Source: an uncultured Bacillota bacterium (GTDB lineage: Bacteria > Bacillota > Clostridia > Peptostreptococcales > Anaerovoracaceae). From it: a DNA stretch of 64,000 nucleotides. The notes beneath the pieces are model-generated. The model saw only the letters and a program-made list of their open reading frames with translations, had not been told where the DNA came from and searched no databases. A program made the position numbers and the translations under genes. The stretch covers positions 52,445-116,444 of the forward strand of contig CAKMKG010000004.1 in NCBI GenBank assembly GCA_927441425.1. Reading direction: 5' to 3'. Shown piece by piece: positions 34,261 through 42,741 of the stretch. Position 1 is the stretch's first letter; every line of letters begins with the position of its first letter.

Positions 34261-34860
34261 CTATACAACCTGATTTTTACCGTTCTTTTTCGCCGCGTAC
34301 AAATTCATGTCTGCGGAATGAATAAACTCAGAAATAGTTGTCCCAGTATATTGGGTTATTCCTGCGCTGACCGTAATCCTTACACCTTCTCCGAATAAAT
34401 GATCGGCAACGGACTTACGAATTCGCTCCGACACAGTTCTTGCATATTCAAGATCAGTCTCCTTAAAGATTACCATGAATTCTTCACCGCCATATCGTCC
34501 AAGGAGATCTCCCTCCCGGATAATTTTCTGCATGACAGCTGCTATGTCAATGATCGCAATTGACAGAGGAGCTTTCGACTCCATGGTCCTTTTCATTTCA
34601 TCTTCCAGATACATCATCAGCGCCCTGTGGTTTTTTACTCTGGTCAACCCGTCCATTGAGGATTGCTCAGCCAGCATTAAGTTTTTTCTTTCCAAATCGA
34701 ACTGCATTTCCTTCTTCTCTGTGATATCGAAAACAATTCCCGCCAGAAATCTAGGTTTGCCGTCTTCATCATATTGCGTAATTTTACCTCGGTCATAGTA
34801 CCATTTGTATGAACCATCTATTGTGCGGATCCGGTATTCATTATTGATATTAAAACTAAT
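34261..34860 (-). pseudogene. Truncated PAS-GGDEF diguanylate cyclase with internal deletion
   Basis: The minus-strand frame begins inside a PAS/PAC domain (NEYRIRTIDGSYKWYYDRGK, then FLAGIVFDITEKK) with no start codon or N-terminal half, because it runs straight into the hydrogenase gene's last codons. A GGDEF domain follows: SSMDGLTRVKNHRALMMYL, then RYGGEEF. Between SIAIIDI and AVMQKIIREGD the usual 25-30 residues (DxFKxxND..GHxxGD) are missing, an in-frame deletion removing metal- and GTP-binding residues. An ATG at 34707 could still give a 148-residue product, but it should be inactive as a cyclase. I treat it as a remnant. Confidence 0.75.
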
Positions 34861-36217
34861 CCCTGGACAAAATTTTCTTCAACTGCACATTTTGGGTGAT
34901 TCCTTCAATGGACTGCACTCCGAACTGCTTCAGAATCTTAACCACATTGAGATTATCAAAGGGAGTCAATATGGATGAGTCTTCTCCAAACTCATTGACC
35001 AGCTCCGTCGCCTTCCATGTCTCGATATTGGTTCGCGGTCCGCCGACACAGCCGCCTGTACAGCCCATGCCTTCAATAAAATTGGCCACGCCCTTTCCTC
35101 CCTTTCGAAGGGTCTCCAGCTGTTCCCGGCATTCCTTTACCCCATTCACCTTTTGGGATTTCAGCTTGATCACTCTGGTGGGGTCCAGACGGTTCACCAC
35201 CATTTTTACCGAGAAGCTGACGCCCCCGGTCCTCGCATAGACCCTGCCTCCCAGCGAAGCTTGATCCTTATCCACGGGTTGCAGCGCTTCTAGCTTAATA
35301 TCCAGCGCATGAAAAATTTCCTGAAGCTCTTTGAAGTTCACAACGAAGTCGACGGCACCCTTCAGCTCTTCCTCTACCGCCTCGGATTTTTTGGCAATGC
35401 AAGGTGCAAAAAAAACCACCTTGGCACCGGGGTACAGCTTCTTCAAAATCCGGCCGGATGCGATCATCGGCGAAACCGAAGGAGACAGATGCTCGTATAT
35501 ATCCGGATAGCCTTTCCTGATCAGGTTGAACCATACGGGGCAGCAGCAGCTTGTCAGGAAAAAGTCTTCCTCCCCTTTGACTAGGTGATTGAACTCGAAG
35601 GCTTCCTTTATGGTTAAGATATCCGCAAACAAAGCCACCTCGATCATGTCGGCGAAGCCCATCTCCAGAAATGCAGCCCTCAATTTTCCCATGGTAACCG
35701 ACTCCCCGAACTGTCCGACAATAGCCGGTGCAACCACGGCGTAAACCAACGCCTCCTTCTGCCTGAGCAATTCTATTACGGGCAGAAATTCCACCTTCTC
35801 TGCAAGGGCTCCGAAGTCGCAGTTGTCCTCACTTCCATCCTCGGCTGCACCCTGCTTTTGGTAAAGCGGACTTTCGTATTTTCCTAGGGCATCACACTTA
35901 CAATGATGGCTGTCACAATATTCACAGGGTCCCCCTATCCTGGATACAATCGGTTTGTGAATCTCTCGGCTTTTTCGGATCATATCCAGTTCTTCTTCAA
36001 ACAGTTGGCTTCCATTGGGATCCAGACCCATAGCGAGTCGAATGTGATCCTTGATAAACGGAAGCTCCTGCTCTTCAAATCCGTATTTCGTTTTAATCTG
36101 CCGCGCCAATGCCTCAAGATCAGAAGCCTCATTCAAATTTCCGTTCCAGTACCGCTTGACCAGCTCACCAAAAATATGCATTTTCTTTTCATTGAAGTTC
36201 CTGTATGCTTCTTTCAT
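34856..36217 (-). CDS. [FeFe]-hydrogenase-like protein, H-cluster domain
   Basis: A 453-residue protein. An N-terminal helical part and a Cys-rich CEYCDSHHCKC block (probable cluster site) precede the three H-cluster motifs: L1 TSCCCPVWFNL, L2 FFAPCIAKKSEA and L3 EGMGCTGGCVGG. All four cluster cysteines appear present. L1 reads CCCP instead of the common CCPA, and no typical ferredoxin domains are seen. This fits the compact, putatively sensory hydrogenase groups better than the bulk H2-producing enzyme. I chose the ATG at 36217 with AGGAG upstream over the long in-frame extension. Its maturation would depend on the HydEFG operon. Confidence 0.8.
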   Translation of the reverse strand: MKEAYRNFNEKKMHIFGELVKRYWNGNLNEASDLEALARQIKTKYGFEEQELPFIKDHIRLAMGLDPNGSQLFEEELDMIRKSREIHKPIVSRIGGPCEYCDSHHCKCDALGKYESPLYQKQGAAEDGSEDNCDFGALAEKVEFLPVIELLRQKEALVYAVVAPAIVGQFGESVTMGKLRAAFLEMGFADMIEVALFADILTIKEAFEFNHLVKGEEDFFLTSCCCPVWFNLIRKGYPDIYEHLSPSVSPMIASGRILKKLYPGAKVVFFAPCIAKKSEAVEEELKGAVDFVVNFKELQEIFHALDIKLEALQPVDKDQASLGGRVYARTGGVSFSVKMVVNRLDPTRVIKLKSQKVNGVKECREQLETLRKGGKGVANFIEGMGCTGGCVGGPRTNIETWKATELVNEFGEDSSILTPFDNLNVVKILKQFGVQSIEGITQNVQLKKILSRD

Positions 36218-36433
36218 TTCTCTGCTCTCCTGCTCTTTGTGAAATCCGGCGCTACCGGTTTTTGTTCTCTTAGTATTTTGTTTCCAAAGAGCAGACTGAT
36301 TATTCCGGTTTACCCGGTTTTCATGCACCAACTGCCGCCTCCGATTCATATATTGGAAAAGGTATGCCGAATAACCGGAGCCTGGCGGTTCGGCAGGACC
36401 CGATTAAACTTTTATCGGAGGCGAGAAAATTCT

Positions 36434-37063
36434 ATGTTTGAATCTTACATGAACGGGCAATTTCCGTTACGTTCCATGACACTGATGGGGCAGGGCCGAG
36501 TAACCACAGAGCCGGATGTTGCCGTGATCCACATGGGGATACAGTCAACCGGAAATGATTTGGCTGTTATCCAGTCGCAAAACGCACAGATTAGCCAAGC
36601 CATCCTTGATGCTCTTCAATGGATGGGCATTACCGATATCAAGACCTTTCAGTATACAATCGATAAAATTTACGAATATGAGAACGGAGTGCGAATCGAC
36701 AGAGGATATACCGTTCGAAATATTTTGCAGATCAGAACTGGAGATATGGAATTGGTCGGTGAATTTATCGATACAGCCGTCAATGCCGGTGCCAATATCG
36801 TCGACCTGATCTCCTTTGAAGTGTCGAATCCGGATTTTTACTATCAGCAGGCCTTGAACCTTGCCGTCATGAATGCCATCGAAAAAGCCGAATCAATCTC
36901 AAGAAATTTAGGGATGCAAGTTGACCCGATACCCCGAAGTATTGTTGAAAACAGTTCTATGATCAGACCGCCTCAACCATTTCAGCGGGAATTGGCTGCA
37001 ACCCCCATCGTTCCGGGCAATGTGGAGATCGAAGCGATCGTTACGGCGGAATTTGTTTATTGA
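36434..37063 (+). CDS. SIMPL-domain protein (DUF541)
   Basis: A 209-residue protein with the SIMPL/DUF541 pattern: MTLMGQGRVTTEPDVAVIHMGIQSTG, AILDALQWMGITDIKTFQYTIDKIYEYENG and RGYTVRNILQIRT, then YQQALNLAVMNAIEKAESISRNLGM. Known relatives (YggE, BP26) form periplasmic or membrane-linked rings of unclear function, often tied to oxidative stress. No signal peptide is visible, so export is uncertain. The ATG at 36434 has GGAGG 11 bases upstream; the open frame further upstream is antisense to the hydrogenase gene. It overlaps the convergent lipoprotein gene by seven bases. Confidence 0.82.
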   Translation: MFESYMNGQFPLRSMTLMGQGRVTTEPDVAVIHMGIQSTGNDLAVIQSQNAQISQAILDALQWMGITDIKTFQYTIDKIYEYENGVRIDRGYTVRNILQIRTGDMELVGEFIDTAVNAGANIVDLISFEVSNPDFYYQQALNLAVMNAIEKAESISRNLGMQVDPIPRSIVENSSMIRPPQPFQRELAATPIVPGNVEIEAIVTAEFVY

Positions 37064-38463
37064 TTTGTGACAACAGGGAAATAGACACCGTTTACTTCCA
37101 AACCGGTGATCTCTTCAAAATTTTCAGCGGTATGCTTTAATCGAAACATTGCACCTTTTTGATTCCCGTGAATATAGCCGGACCCTTCCGGAATCGCTGC
37201 GGTTTTTCCATCCTGATATAGAATTTTAAGCTTCAGATCATCGACACTGATCCCCCAAAACCAGCCCGCAAGATCTTCGGGTACATCTTTCCCGGAAGCG
37301 AACAAGGTTATATTGACCGGCGATATAACCGCTCTCCGGATCAAAAGCTGCTGATCATCTACCGGCACCCTTTTGTCAGCTTCCAACCGCTTCAGCAGGG
37401 AGTCCGGTATGGACAGCTTGATCTCCCAATCCCCTTTCAATGTGACCGCGCGGTAGGCGGAATTTTTAAAAACGATGCTGCAGTCAAGATTTTCCTCTGT
37501 CATCGCTCCCACATAAAACACATACTCGTAGTAATCTGTAAGCGCCTCTCCATCCGGGCCTGTGCCGAAAGAAAGATGGAACGGGGAGTAGACTAGATCT
37601 TCTGTTCTATTATTCTCCAGATTGAAATTCGTCTCCCATTTGAAGCGATTCTCAGGATTTAATTGAATATGCAGCCATCCGTTTTTCCATCCGATGTTTG
37701 TGATATCTGCCACATGATTTCCCTCCTCATCCTCAACAGGAATAGAAAGTACGTCCTTTTTCAGACGGTAGGTTGTGGTTCCATTCCCTTCATCAAATTC
37801 TGGCATTTCGATTGTTCTGGATTCGCCGGTCTGCTCATCTATGACGCCGAAAGAAGTGCTGCCGCCGATATACTCATTTTCCGGCTCGTATTCTCCCGGT
37901 TTGTCCTTCAGCATTTCATAGAGATCCACCTTCTCGAAGTCTTTATTAATCATTTTCTGGTTTCCTGTCATGGAATAGATATGAAAGGACAGCTCCTCGA
38001 TTTGGAGCGGCCCGATGTATTCCACGCATATCGTTGCAGTCCGTGTTTCTTCTTCGTACGAAATCAACTCATGCAGACGGCTGTCATTATATCCCGCTTT
38101 TTCAAGGAAGTCATATTGATCCAGTGAAAAATCAAGGCCATTGCTTCCCTGGCTGAATATGCCGGCGCCCGTGTCAATCACATCAAAAAATATATAAGTC
38201 GCTTCCCCATCATGGAAGGCTGCTCTGTGCTTTATCGTCACACCCTGATCGGAAAAGGATTCCTGTAAGGCTTTCCCAAAGTATAGTTCTTCCGGCGCAC
38301 TTTTAAAAAAGTTTGTTTGGCGAAGGAGCTCCATCGTCGGATCTGCACTTTGACCTTGCTCTTTCTCCGTATCTTTGCATGAGGTCAATCCGATTATTGT
38401 AAATGCTGCAAATAGAGCCATTATGCAGAGCAGCAAAAGTCTGTCTATTATTTTTTTTCTCAT
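37057..38463 (-). CDS. Predicted lipoprotein of unknown function
   Basis: A 468-residue protein with a type II signal peptide: basic MRKKIIDRLLLL, a hydrophobic core and lipobox LTSC, so Cys29 should be lipidated and the protein held on the outer face of the membrane. The rest is beta-rich with alternating aromatic and acidic stretches, ending in GLEVNGVYFPVVTNQ. The layout resembles clostridial DUF4179/DUF5643-type surface proteins, but the likeness is general and I make no firm family call. It is transcribed alone. Confidence 0.7.
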   Translation of the reverse strand: MRKKIIDRLLLLCIMALFAAFTIIGLTSCKDTEKEQGQSADPTMELLRQTNFFKSAPEELYFGKALQESFSDQGVTIKHRAAFHDGEATYIFFDVIDTGAGIFSQGSNGLDFSLDQYDFLEKAGYNDSRLHELISYEEETRTATICVEYIGPLQIEELSFHIYSMTGNQKMINKDFEKVDLYEMLKDKPGEYEPENEYIGGSTSFGVIDEQTGESRTIEMPEFDEGNGTTTYRLKKDVLSIPVEDEEGNHVADITNIGWKNGWLHIQLNPENRFKWETNFNLENNRTEDLVYSPFHLSFGTGPDGEALTDYYEYVFYVGAMTEENLDCSIVFKNSAYRAVTLKGDWEIKLSIPDSLLKRLEADKRVPVDDQQLLIRRAVISPVNITLFASGKDVPEDLAGWFWGISVDDLKLKILYQDGKTAAIPEGSGYIHGNQKGAMFRLKHTAENFEEITGLEVNGVYFPVVTNQ

Positions 38464-38610
38464 TTGGTCCCCCTTTTCTTCCCTCTAATCTGATCTAAGC
38501 ATGTTCTCTTCCTCTGACCTAAGTATGGTCTTATTTTACCATAAATAAGCGGTTTATGGAAGATCATTCCATTCCATCCGCCCAGTGCCATGTTGGCAAT
38601 TTACAGAAAA

Positions 38611-38717
38611 ATTGGTTGGTGCCATACGCCGGTTTCGTAGCATTCATTGTTGAAATCACTTTGTTTTCATGGTAAAGTAACATAAAATTGGTTGGCATAT
38701 TATTTCTAAATGGTTGG
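38611..38717 (+). promoter_or_regulatory. Three direct repeats with core TGGTTGG, likely MocR sites
   Basis: AAATTGGTTGG-type repeats lie with cores at 38613, 38689 and 38711 in front of the aminotransferase gene. The last two are 22 bases apart, about two helix turns, the usual spacing for MocR/PdxR-type regulators. The MocR gene is the third gene of this cluster. A TGCCA-TGT-TGGCA palindrome (38586-38598) lies just upstream. Confidence 0.5.
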
Positions 38718-38800
38718 ATGCAAAGCCGTCCGAAGCTGATATATTGATAGATACAAGAGGGATGATCTAACTTAATCTGAAAAAAAGCGAGGTTACCAAT

Positions 38801-39922
38801 ATGAAATTAGACGATTTTAAACTGGAAGTCTACTTTGGGAAGTATGAATTTACCGCTCCTTACCTTTTGACACAGTCCGACTGCGAATCCATGCGTGTCG
38901 GCGAGCTGCTCAGCTATGAGCCGGGGGCAGAAGAAAGGCTGATGCACAGCTGGCTGGGCTACACGGAGGTTCCCGGGAATCCGGAGCTCCGAGGTCTGGT
39001 GTCCGGTCTCTACAAAAATATCAAGGCCGACGAGATCCTGATGCATACCGGTGCACAGGAAGCCATCTTTGCTTATATGAATGTGTTGCTGGAAAAGGGC
39101 GATCATGTAATCAGCATGTTCCCCGTTTATCAATCTCTGTATGAGGTTGCTCACGCAGAGGGCTGCCAGGTGTCCCCCTGGAATCTGAAGCACACGGAGC
39201 AGGGCTGGAGCATTGATTTTAATGAGCTGGAAGCTTTGATCCGTCCGAACACGAAGCTCATAGCCGTCAATACACCAAACAATCCCACCGGATATACCTT
39301 CAGCGAGGAGGAGTTGAAACACCTGTGCAGCATTGCAGAAAAGCACGGGATCTACATTTTCGGCGATGAGGTTTACCGCGGTCTGGAGCCGGATGGAATC
39401 AAAAAACCATGGATCGCCGATCTGTATGACAAAGCCATATCTCTTGGGGTCCTCTCAAAAGCCTATGGCCTAGCGGGGCTGAGAATCGGCTGGGTCGCCA
39501 CACGAGACAAGGAGATCCTCAACAAAATGACGAAATTCAAGCATTATCTCAGCATCTGCAACAGCGAGCCTTCCGAGTTCCTTTCTATCATTGCGCTAAA
39601 GCACGGAGATAAGCTATTGCAAAGAAGCATCGATATCATTCAAGGCAACCTGAAACTGGCGGATCAGTTCTTTGCAAGGTATGAGCACCTTTTCCAGAAC
39701 AACCGTCCCATGTCAGGTCCCATCGCATTCCATAAAATAAAAATCGATCAGTCCATCGAGGACTTTTGCGAGGATCTGGTCCAAAAGTCTGGCGTACTTC
39801 TGCTGCCGGGGAGCATATACAGCTTCAAGGGACCGTTCTTCCGTATGGGATACGGGCGTAAATCATTTGGACAGTGCCTGAATATCTTCGAACAGTATTT
39901 GATCGACAGGAAATTGGTATGA
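38801..39922 (+). CDS. Class I/II PLP-dependent aminotransferase
   Basis: A 373-residue fold-type I aminotransferase. It has TPNNPTGYTFSEEEL, the cofactor Asp in IFGDEVYRGLEP, and the Schiff-base Lys in SKAYGLAGLRIGW; the C-terminal Arg for substrate carboxylate lies in FFRMGYGRKSF. The closest feel is aspartate aminotransferase or capreomycidine-synthase-like enzymes with short N-termini. It is the first gene of an aminotransferase-phzF-mocR cluster, so it probably acts on an amino acid that the MocR protein senses. GAGG lies nine bases before the ATG. Confidence 0.88.
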   Translation: MKLDDFKLEVYFGKYEFTAPYLLTQSDCESMRVGELLSYEPGAEERLMHSWLGYTEVPGNPELRGLVSGLYKNIKADEILMHTGAQEAIFAYMNVLLEKGDHVISMFPVYQSLYEVAHAEGCQVSPWNLKHTEQGWSIDFNELEALIRPNTKLIAVNTPNNPTGYTFSEEELKHLCSIAEKHGIYIFGDEVYRGLEPDGIKKPWIADLYDKAISLGVLSKAYGLAGLRIGWVATRDKEILNKMTKFKHYLSICNSEPSEFLSIIALKHGDKLLQRSIDIIQGNLKLADQFFARYEHLFQNNRPMSGPIAFHKIKIDQSIEDFCEDLVQKSGVLLLPGSIYSFKGPFFRMGYGRKSFGQCLNIFEQYLIDRKLV

Positions 39923-39966
39923 AAACGCTATTATAATTGATAAATATAAAATCAAGGAGGGCGGAA

Positions 39967-40836
39967 ATGAAATTTTACATCGTGGATGCGTTTACTGATA
40001 CCTTGTTCGGAGGAAATCCGGCGGGTGTGGTAATTCTAGAAAAGGGACCAGATTTCCCGGATGAGGAAGTGATGCGTAAAACAGCGGCAGAACTTCGCTA
40101 TTCCGAAACTGCATTCATCAAACAAACGGGGGATAAGGAGTTTCATATCCGGTACTTTACTCCTGCAGCAGAGGTGGATCTCTGCGGTCATGCTACCATC
40201 GGCTCCTTCTTTGCACTGGCGGATGCAGGCCTCGTAAAATTTGGTTCCTCCGTTGTTTGCAGCACGCTGGCTGGGCGTTTGAACATTGATCTTTCCATGG
40301 GTTCCATCTTGATGGATATGGGCGCCCCCCATGCCATCGGCAAAATCACCGAGAAGCAAGCGCTGCAGGAATTGTATGCCATAATGGGGATCAGCGAGGA
40401 AAATCAGGGAGCCCTGATCCCCGAGATGATTTCCACCGGACTGCCCGACATCATACTGCCTGTTCGAAGCGAAGAAGAACTGGCTGCCATCACACCGGAT
40501 TTTCCCGCCCTGTCAAAGCTCTCGGAAAAATATGAAGTGGTGGGGGTACACGCCTTTACCGTCAATACGGAGGACGGTGCTGTTCACTGCAGAAACTTCG
40601 CTCCCCTTTATGACATTGACGAAGAAGCGGCTACGGGCACCTCCAACGGGGCGCTGACCTATTACTTATATAGAAATGGACTCCTCAGTCCCGGCGCGGA
40701 AACTCTGTTTATTCAGGGCGAGGCCATGGATCGACCTTCGAAGATCATCAGTCGGCTTACAGCCGATGGTGACAAGGTGAAGATACAGGTAGGTGGCAGC
40801 GCAACAATCCTGGCTAGCGGTGACATTAGACTATAA
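39967..40836 (+). CDS. PhzF-family isomerase
   Basis: A 289-residue protein of the PhzF/diaminopimelate-epimerase fold. YIVDAFTDTLFGGNPAGVV carries the conserved GNPA. The active-site Glu is expected in YSETAFI, and VDLCGHATIGS is the second conserved block; EEAATGTSNGAL near residue 220 is also typical. Relatives isomerise dihydro-anthranilates or act on small amino-acid-derived acids. The ATG at 39967 has GGAGGG five bases upstream. Its place after an aminotransferase suggests one catabolic or modifying route for an amino acid. Confidence 0.88.
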   Translation: MKFYIVDAFTDTLFGGNPAGVVILEKGPDFPDEEVMRKTAAELRYSETAFIKQTGDKEFHIRYFTPAAEVDLCGHATIGSFFALADAGLVKFGSSVVCSTLAGRLNIDLSMGSILMDMGAPHAIGKITEKQALQELYAIMGISEENQGALIPEMISTGLPDIILPVRSEEELAAITPDFPALSKLSEKYEVVGVHAFTVNTEDGAVHCRNFAPLYDIDEEAATGTSNGALTYYLYRNGLLSPGAETLFIQGEAMDRPSKIISRLTADGDKVKIQVGGSATILASGDIRL

Positions 40837-40859
40837 ATGGAAGGAAGAGGACGCCAAAG

Positions 40860-42350
40860 GTGTTAAAAGAGGGACAAAAGCTCGCCATAGACTGGCTGCC
40901 CGATAAAAACAGCAAAGAGCCCGTTTACAAGCAAATCGTGAATTATATCAACAGGAAAATATCATCCGGAGACTGGACAATCGGCAGCAAGCTGCCGTCC
41001 CAGCGTTTTCTGGCGGAGTGTTTTAGCGTGAACAGAAGTACCGTTGTCAGAGCTCTGGAGGAATTATGCTCCTACGGAATCCTTGAGGGCACTACGGGCA
41101 AGGGTACAATGGTCACCAGCAATACCTGGTCCGTGCTCATGTCTAACGCTCCGCCTGATTGGGGAGATTATCTGAGAGCCGGTACCTTTCAGGAAAATGT
41201 ACCGACGGTCCAGATGATCAACAAACTGGAATTTGAAAAGGATATTGTTCGTTTAGGTACGGGGGAATTGTCTCCGGATCTATTTCCTGCGGAAATGATG
41301 CGCGAAGTACTTCAAAAGCTACCCGATCGCTTCCCTTCTCTCAATTATCTGGGTCCGTTAGGCTTGCCGGAACTGCGCCGGGCATTATCCCTGCGGCTGA
41401 AAAAGCAAGGCATTGATGCCGATCCCTCCTGCATCCTGATCACCTCCGGCTCCCTCCAAGCCTTGCAGCTGATTTCTGTCTGCATGCTAAAGCCGGGATC
41501 CGTAGTTTATACAGAATCCCCTTCCTATCTGAAATCTCTTCAGGTATTTCCTTCAGCAGGAATGAAGCTGACCGGGATCCCAATGGATCGGGATGGGATC
41601 CAATACTGGGATATCGGCAATCAAACAGAAAATAGCAGGAATGAAGCGGCGGTCGATATGGAAGATGCCCTGCTGTATACGATTCCAACCTTTCACAATC
41701 CAACCGGTACTTTGATGTCTGAAACAAGACGGAAGGAGCTTTTTCGGTTCTGCAGCAATCACCGCCTTCCAATCATTGAGGACGACGCATATGGAGAGCT
41801 GTGGCTGGAGGAAGAGCCTCCGAAGCCCCTTAAGACTATGGATCACCATGGCATGATCCTCTATCTGGGCACCATCTCCAAAACCCTGGCCCCGGGTTTA
41901 CGTATCGGCTGGCTGGTGGGTCCCGAATCTGTTGTAGAGCGGTTGGGGGATGTAAAGATGCAGATTGATTACGGAGCAAGCTCCCTCTCCCAATGGGCTC
42001 TGGCAGAGTTGTTTTCCAGCGGGCTGTATGACAAATATCTGATTGATCTTCGCCATAAATTGAAGCTTCGCAGGGATTTTGCCTTATCACTGCTGGAAAA
42101 GCACTTTCGTGGCCTCGCCCAGTGGGATGTGCCGAAAGGCAGCTTCTATATCTGGTTGAAGCTTTTGGTGGATATCCCCACCGATCAATTGTTCCAGCGT
42201 ATGCTGAAAGAGCAGATCCTCATCAATCCCGGCAATATTTATGATTTTCAAAAAAACAAATCGATCCGTCTTTCCTACTCCTATGCAGAGGAAGTGTCGC
42301 TGGAAAATGGGATCGAAAAGATGGCAGATGTTATTCGAAAAATGCGTTAA
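40860..42350 (+). CDS. MocR-type GntR regulator with aminotransferase domain
   Basis: A 496-residue regulator. An N-terminal GntR winged helix (about 15-85: PVYKQIVNYINRKISSGDW, LAECFSVNRSTVVRALEEL) is linked to an aminotransferase-like domain with TIPTFHNPTGTLM, EDDAYGELW and the PLP Lys in TISKTLAPGLRIGW. MocR proteins bind PLP or PLP-amino acid adducts and switch neighbouring genes. The start is GTG at 40860. It most likely controls the aminotransferase and phzF genes just upstream through the direct repeats at 38613-38717. Confidence 0.9.
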   Translation: MLKEGQKLAIDWLPDKNSKEPVYKQIVNYINRKISSGDWTIGSKLPSQRFLAECFSVNRSTVVRALEELCSYGILEGTTGKGTMVTSNTWSVLMSNAPPDWGDYLRAGTFQENVPTVQMINKLEFEKDIVRLGTGELSPDLFPAEMMREVLQKLPDRFPSLNYLGPLGLPELRRALSLRLKKQGIDADPSCILITSGSLQALQLISVCMLKPGSVVYTESPSYLKSLQVFPSAGMKLTGIPMDRDGIQYWDIGNQTENSRNEAAVDMEDALLYTIPTFHNPTGTLMSETRRKELFRFCSNHRLPIIEDDAYGELWLEEEPPKPLKTMDHHGMILYLGTISKTLAPGLRIGWLVGPESVVERLGDVKMQIDYGASSLSQWALAELFSSGLYDKYLIDLRHKLKLRRDFALSLLEKHFRGLAQWDVPKGSFYIWLKLLVDIPTDQLFQRMLKEQILINPGNIYDFQKNKSIRLSYSYAEEVSLENGIEKMADVIRKMR

Positions 42351-42375
42351 CAGTTCCGTTCGAGGCATTGATGGG

Positions 42376-42567
42376 TCAATAGTCCTCCAGCTTCGCTCCA
42401 CACTTCGGACAGTAGTTCACTTCTAATTTCACGCTTCTGAGCGTGACCTTCTGCTTCGGCCGGTAAGCACATAGGATCGAGCCGATTGATTTTTCATCAA
42501 ATCCGACAAAGACCTGATCCGGTCTTGTAAATTGATCCTCAATGCAGTTGCATTTGAATTTCTTCAT
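42376..42567 (-). CDS. Small zinc-binding-type protein
   Basis: A 63-codon gene for a 63-residue or shorter protein. MKKFKCNCIEDQF near the start and NYCPKCGAKLEDY at the end provide four cysteines (CxC and CPKC) for one metal site, as in treble-clef or ribbon proteins. The ATG at 42567 has GGGAGG eight bases upstream. I see no homology to a named family, and it stands alone between two clusters. Confidence 0.6.
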   Translation of the reverse strand: MKKFKCNCIEDQFTRPDQVFVGFDEKSIGSILCAYRPKQKVTLRSVKLEVNYCPKCGAKLEDY

Positions 42568-42678
42568 TTCATCGCCTCCCTTACGTTTCAAGGATATTAT
42601 GCAGTTTTTTTTTATAATTATTCTCCAATTTTGCCTAAAATTTCAGCGAGATTGTCATTTGTCATGAGCAGAATACGC

Positions 42679-42705
42679 CTACTATTATTGTTTTCTATAT
42701 AGTAG
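42679..42705 (+). promoter_or_regulatory. Inverted repeat upstream of the permease operon
   Basis: CTACTAT (42679-42685) and ATAGTAG (42699-42705) form a 7+7 inverted repeat with a 13-base spacer, about 37 bases before the permease start. It could be an operator, for instance for the AraC-type protein of the cluster. Chance is not excluded. Confidence 0.3.
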
Positions 42706-42741
42706 ACTTGGAAATATAAAATGAAAAAAGGAGGAATCATA

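Noticed and set aside
35903..36433. Upstream extension of the SIMPL gene to 35903.
   Set aside because: That part is antisense to the hydrogenase-like gene, and a good ribosome site marks 36434 as the start.
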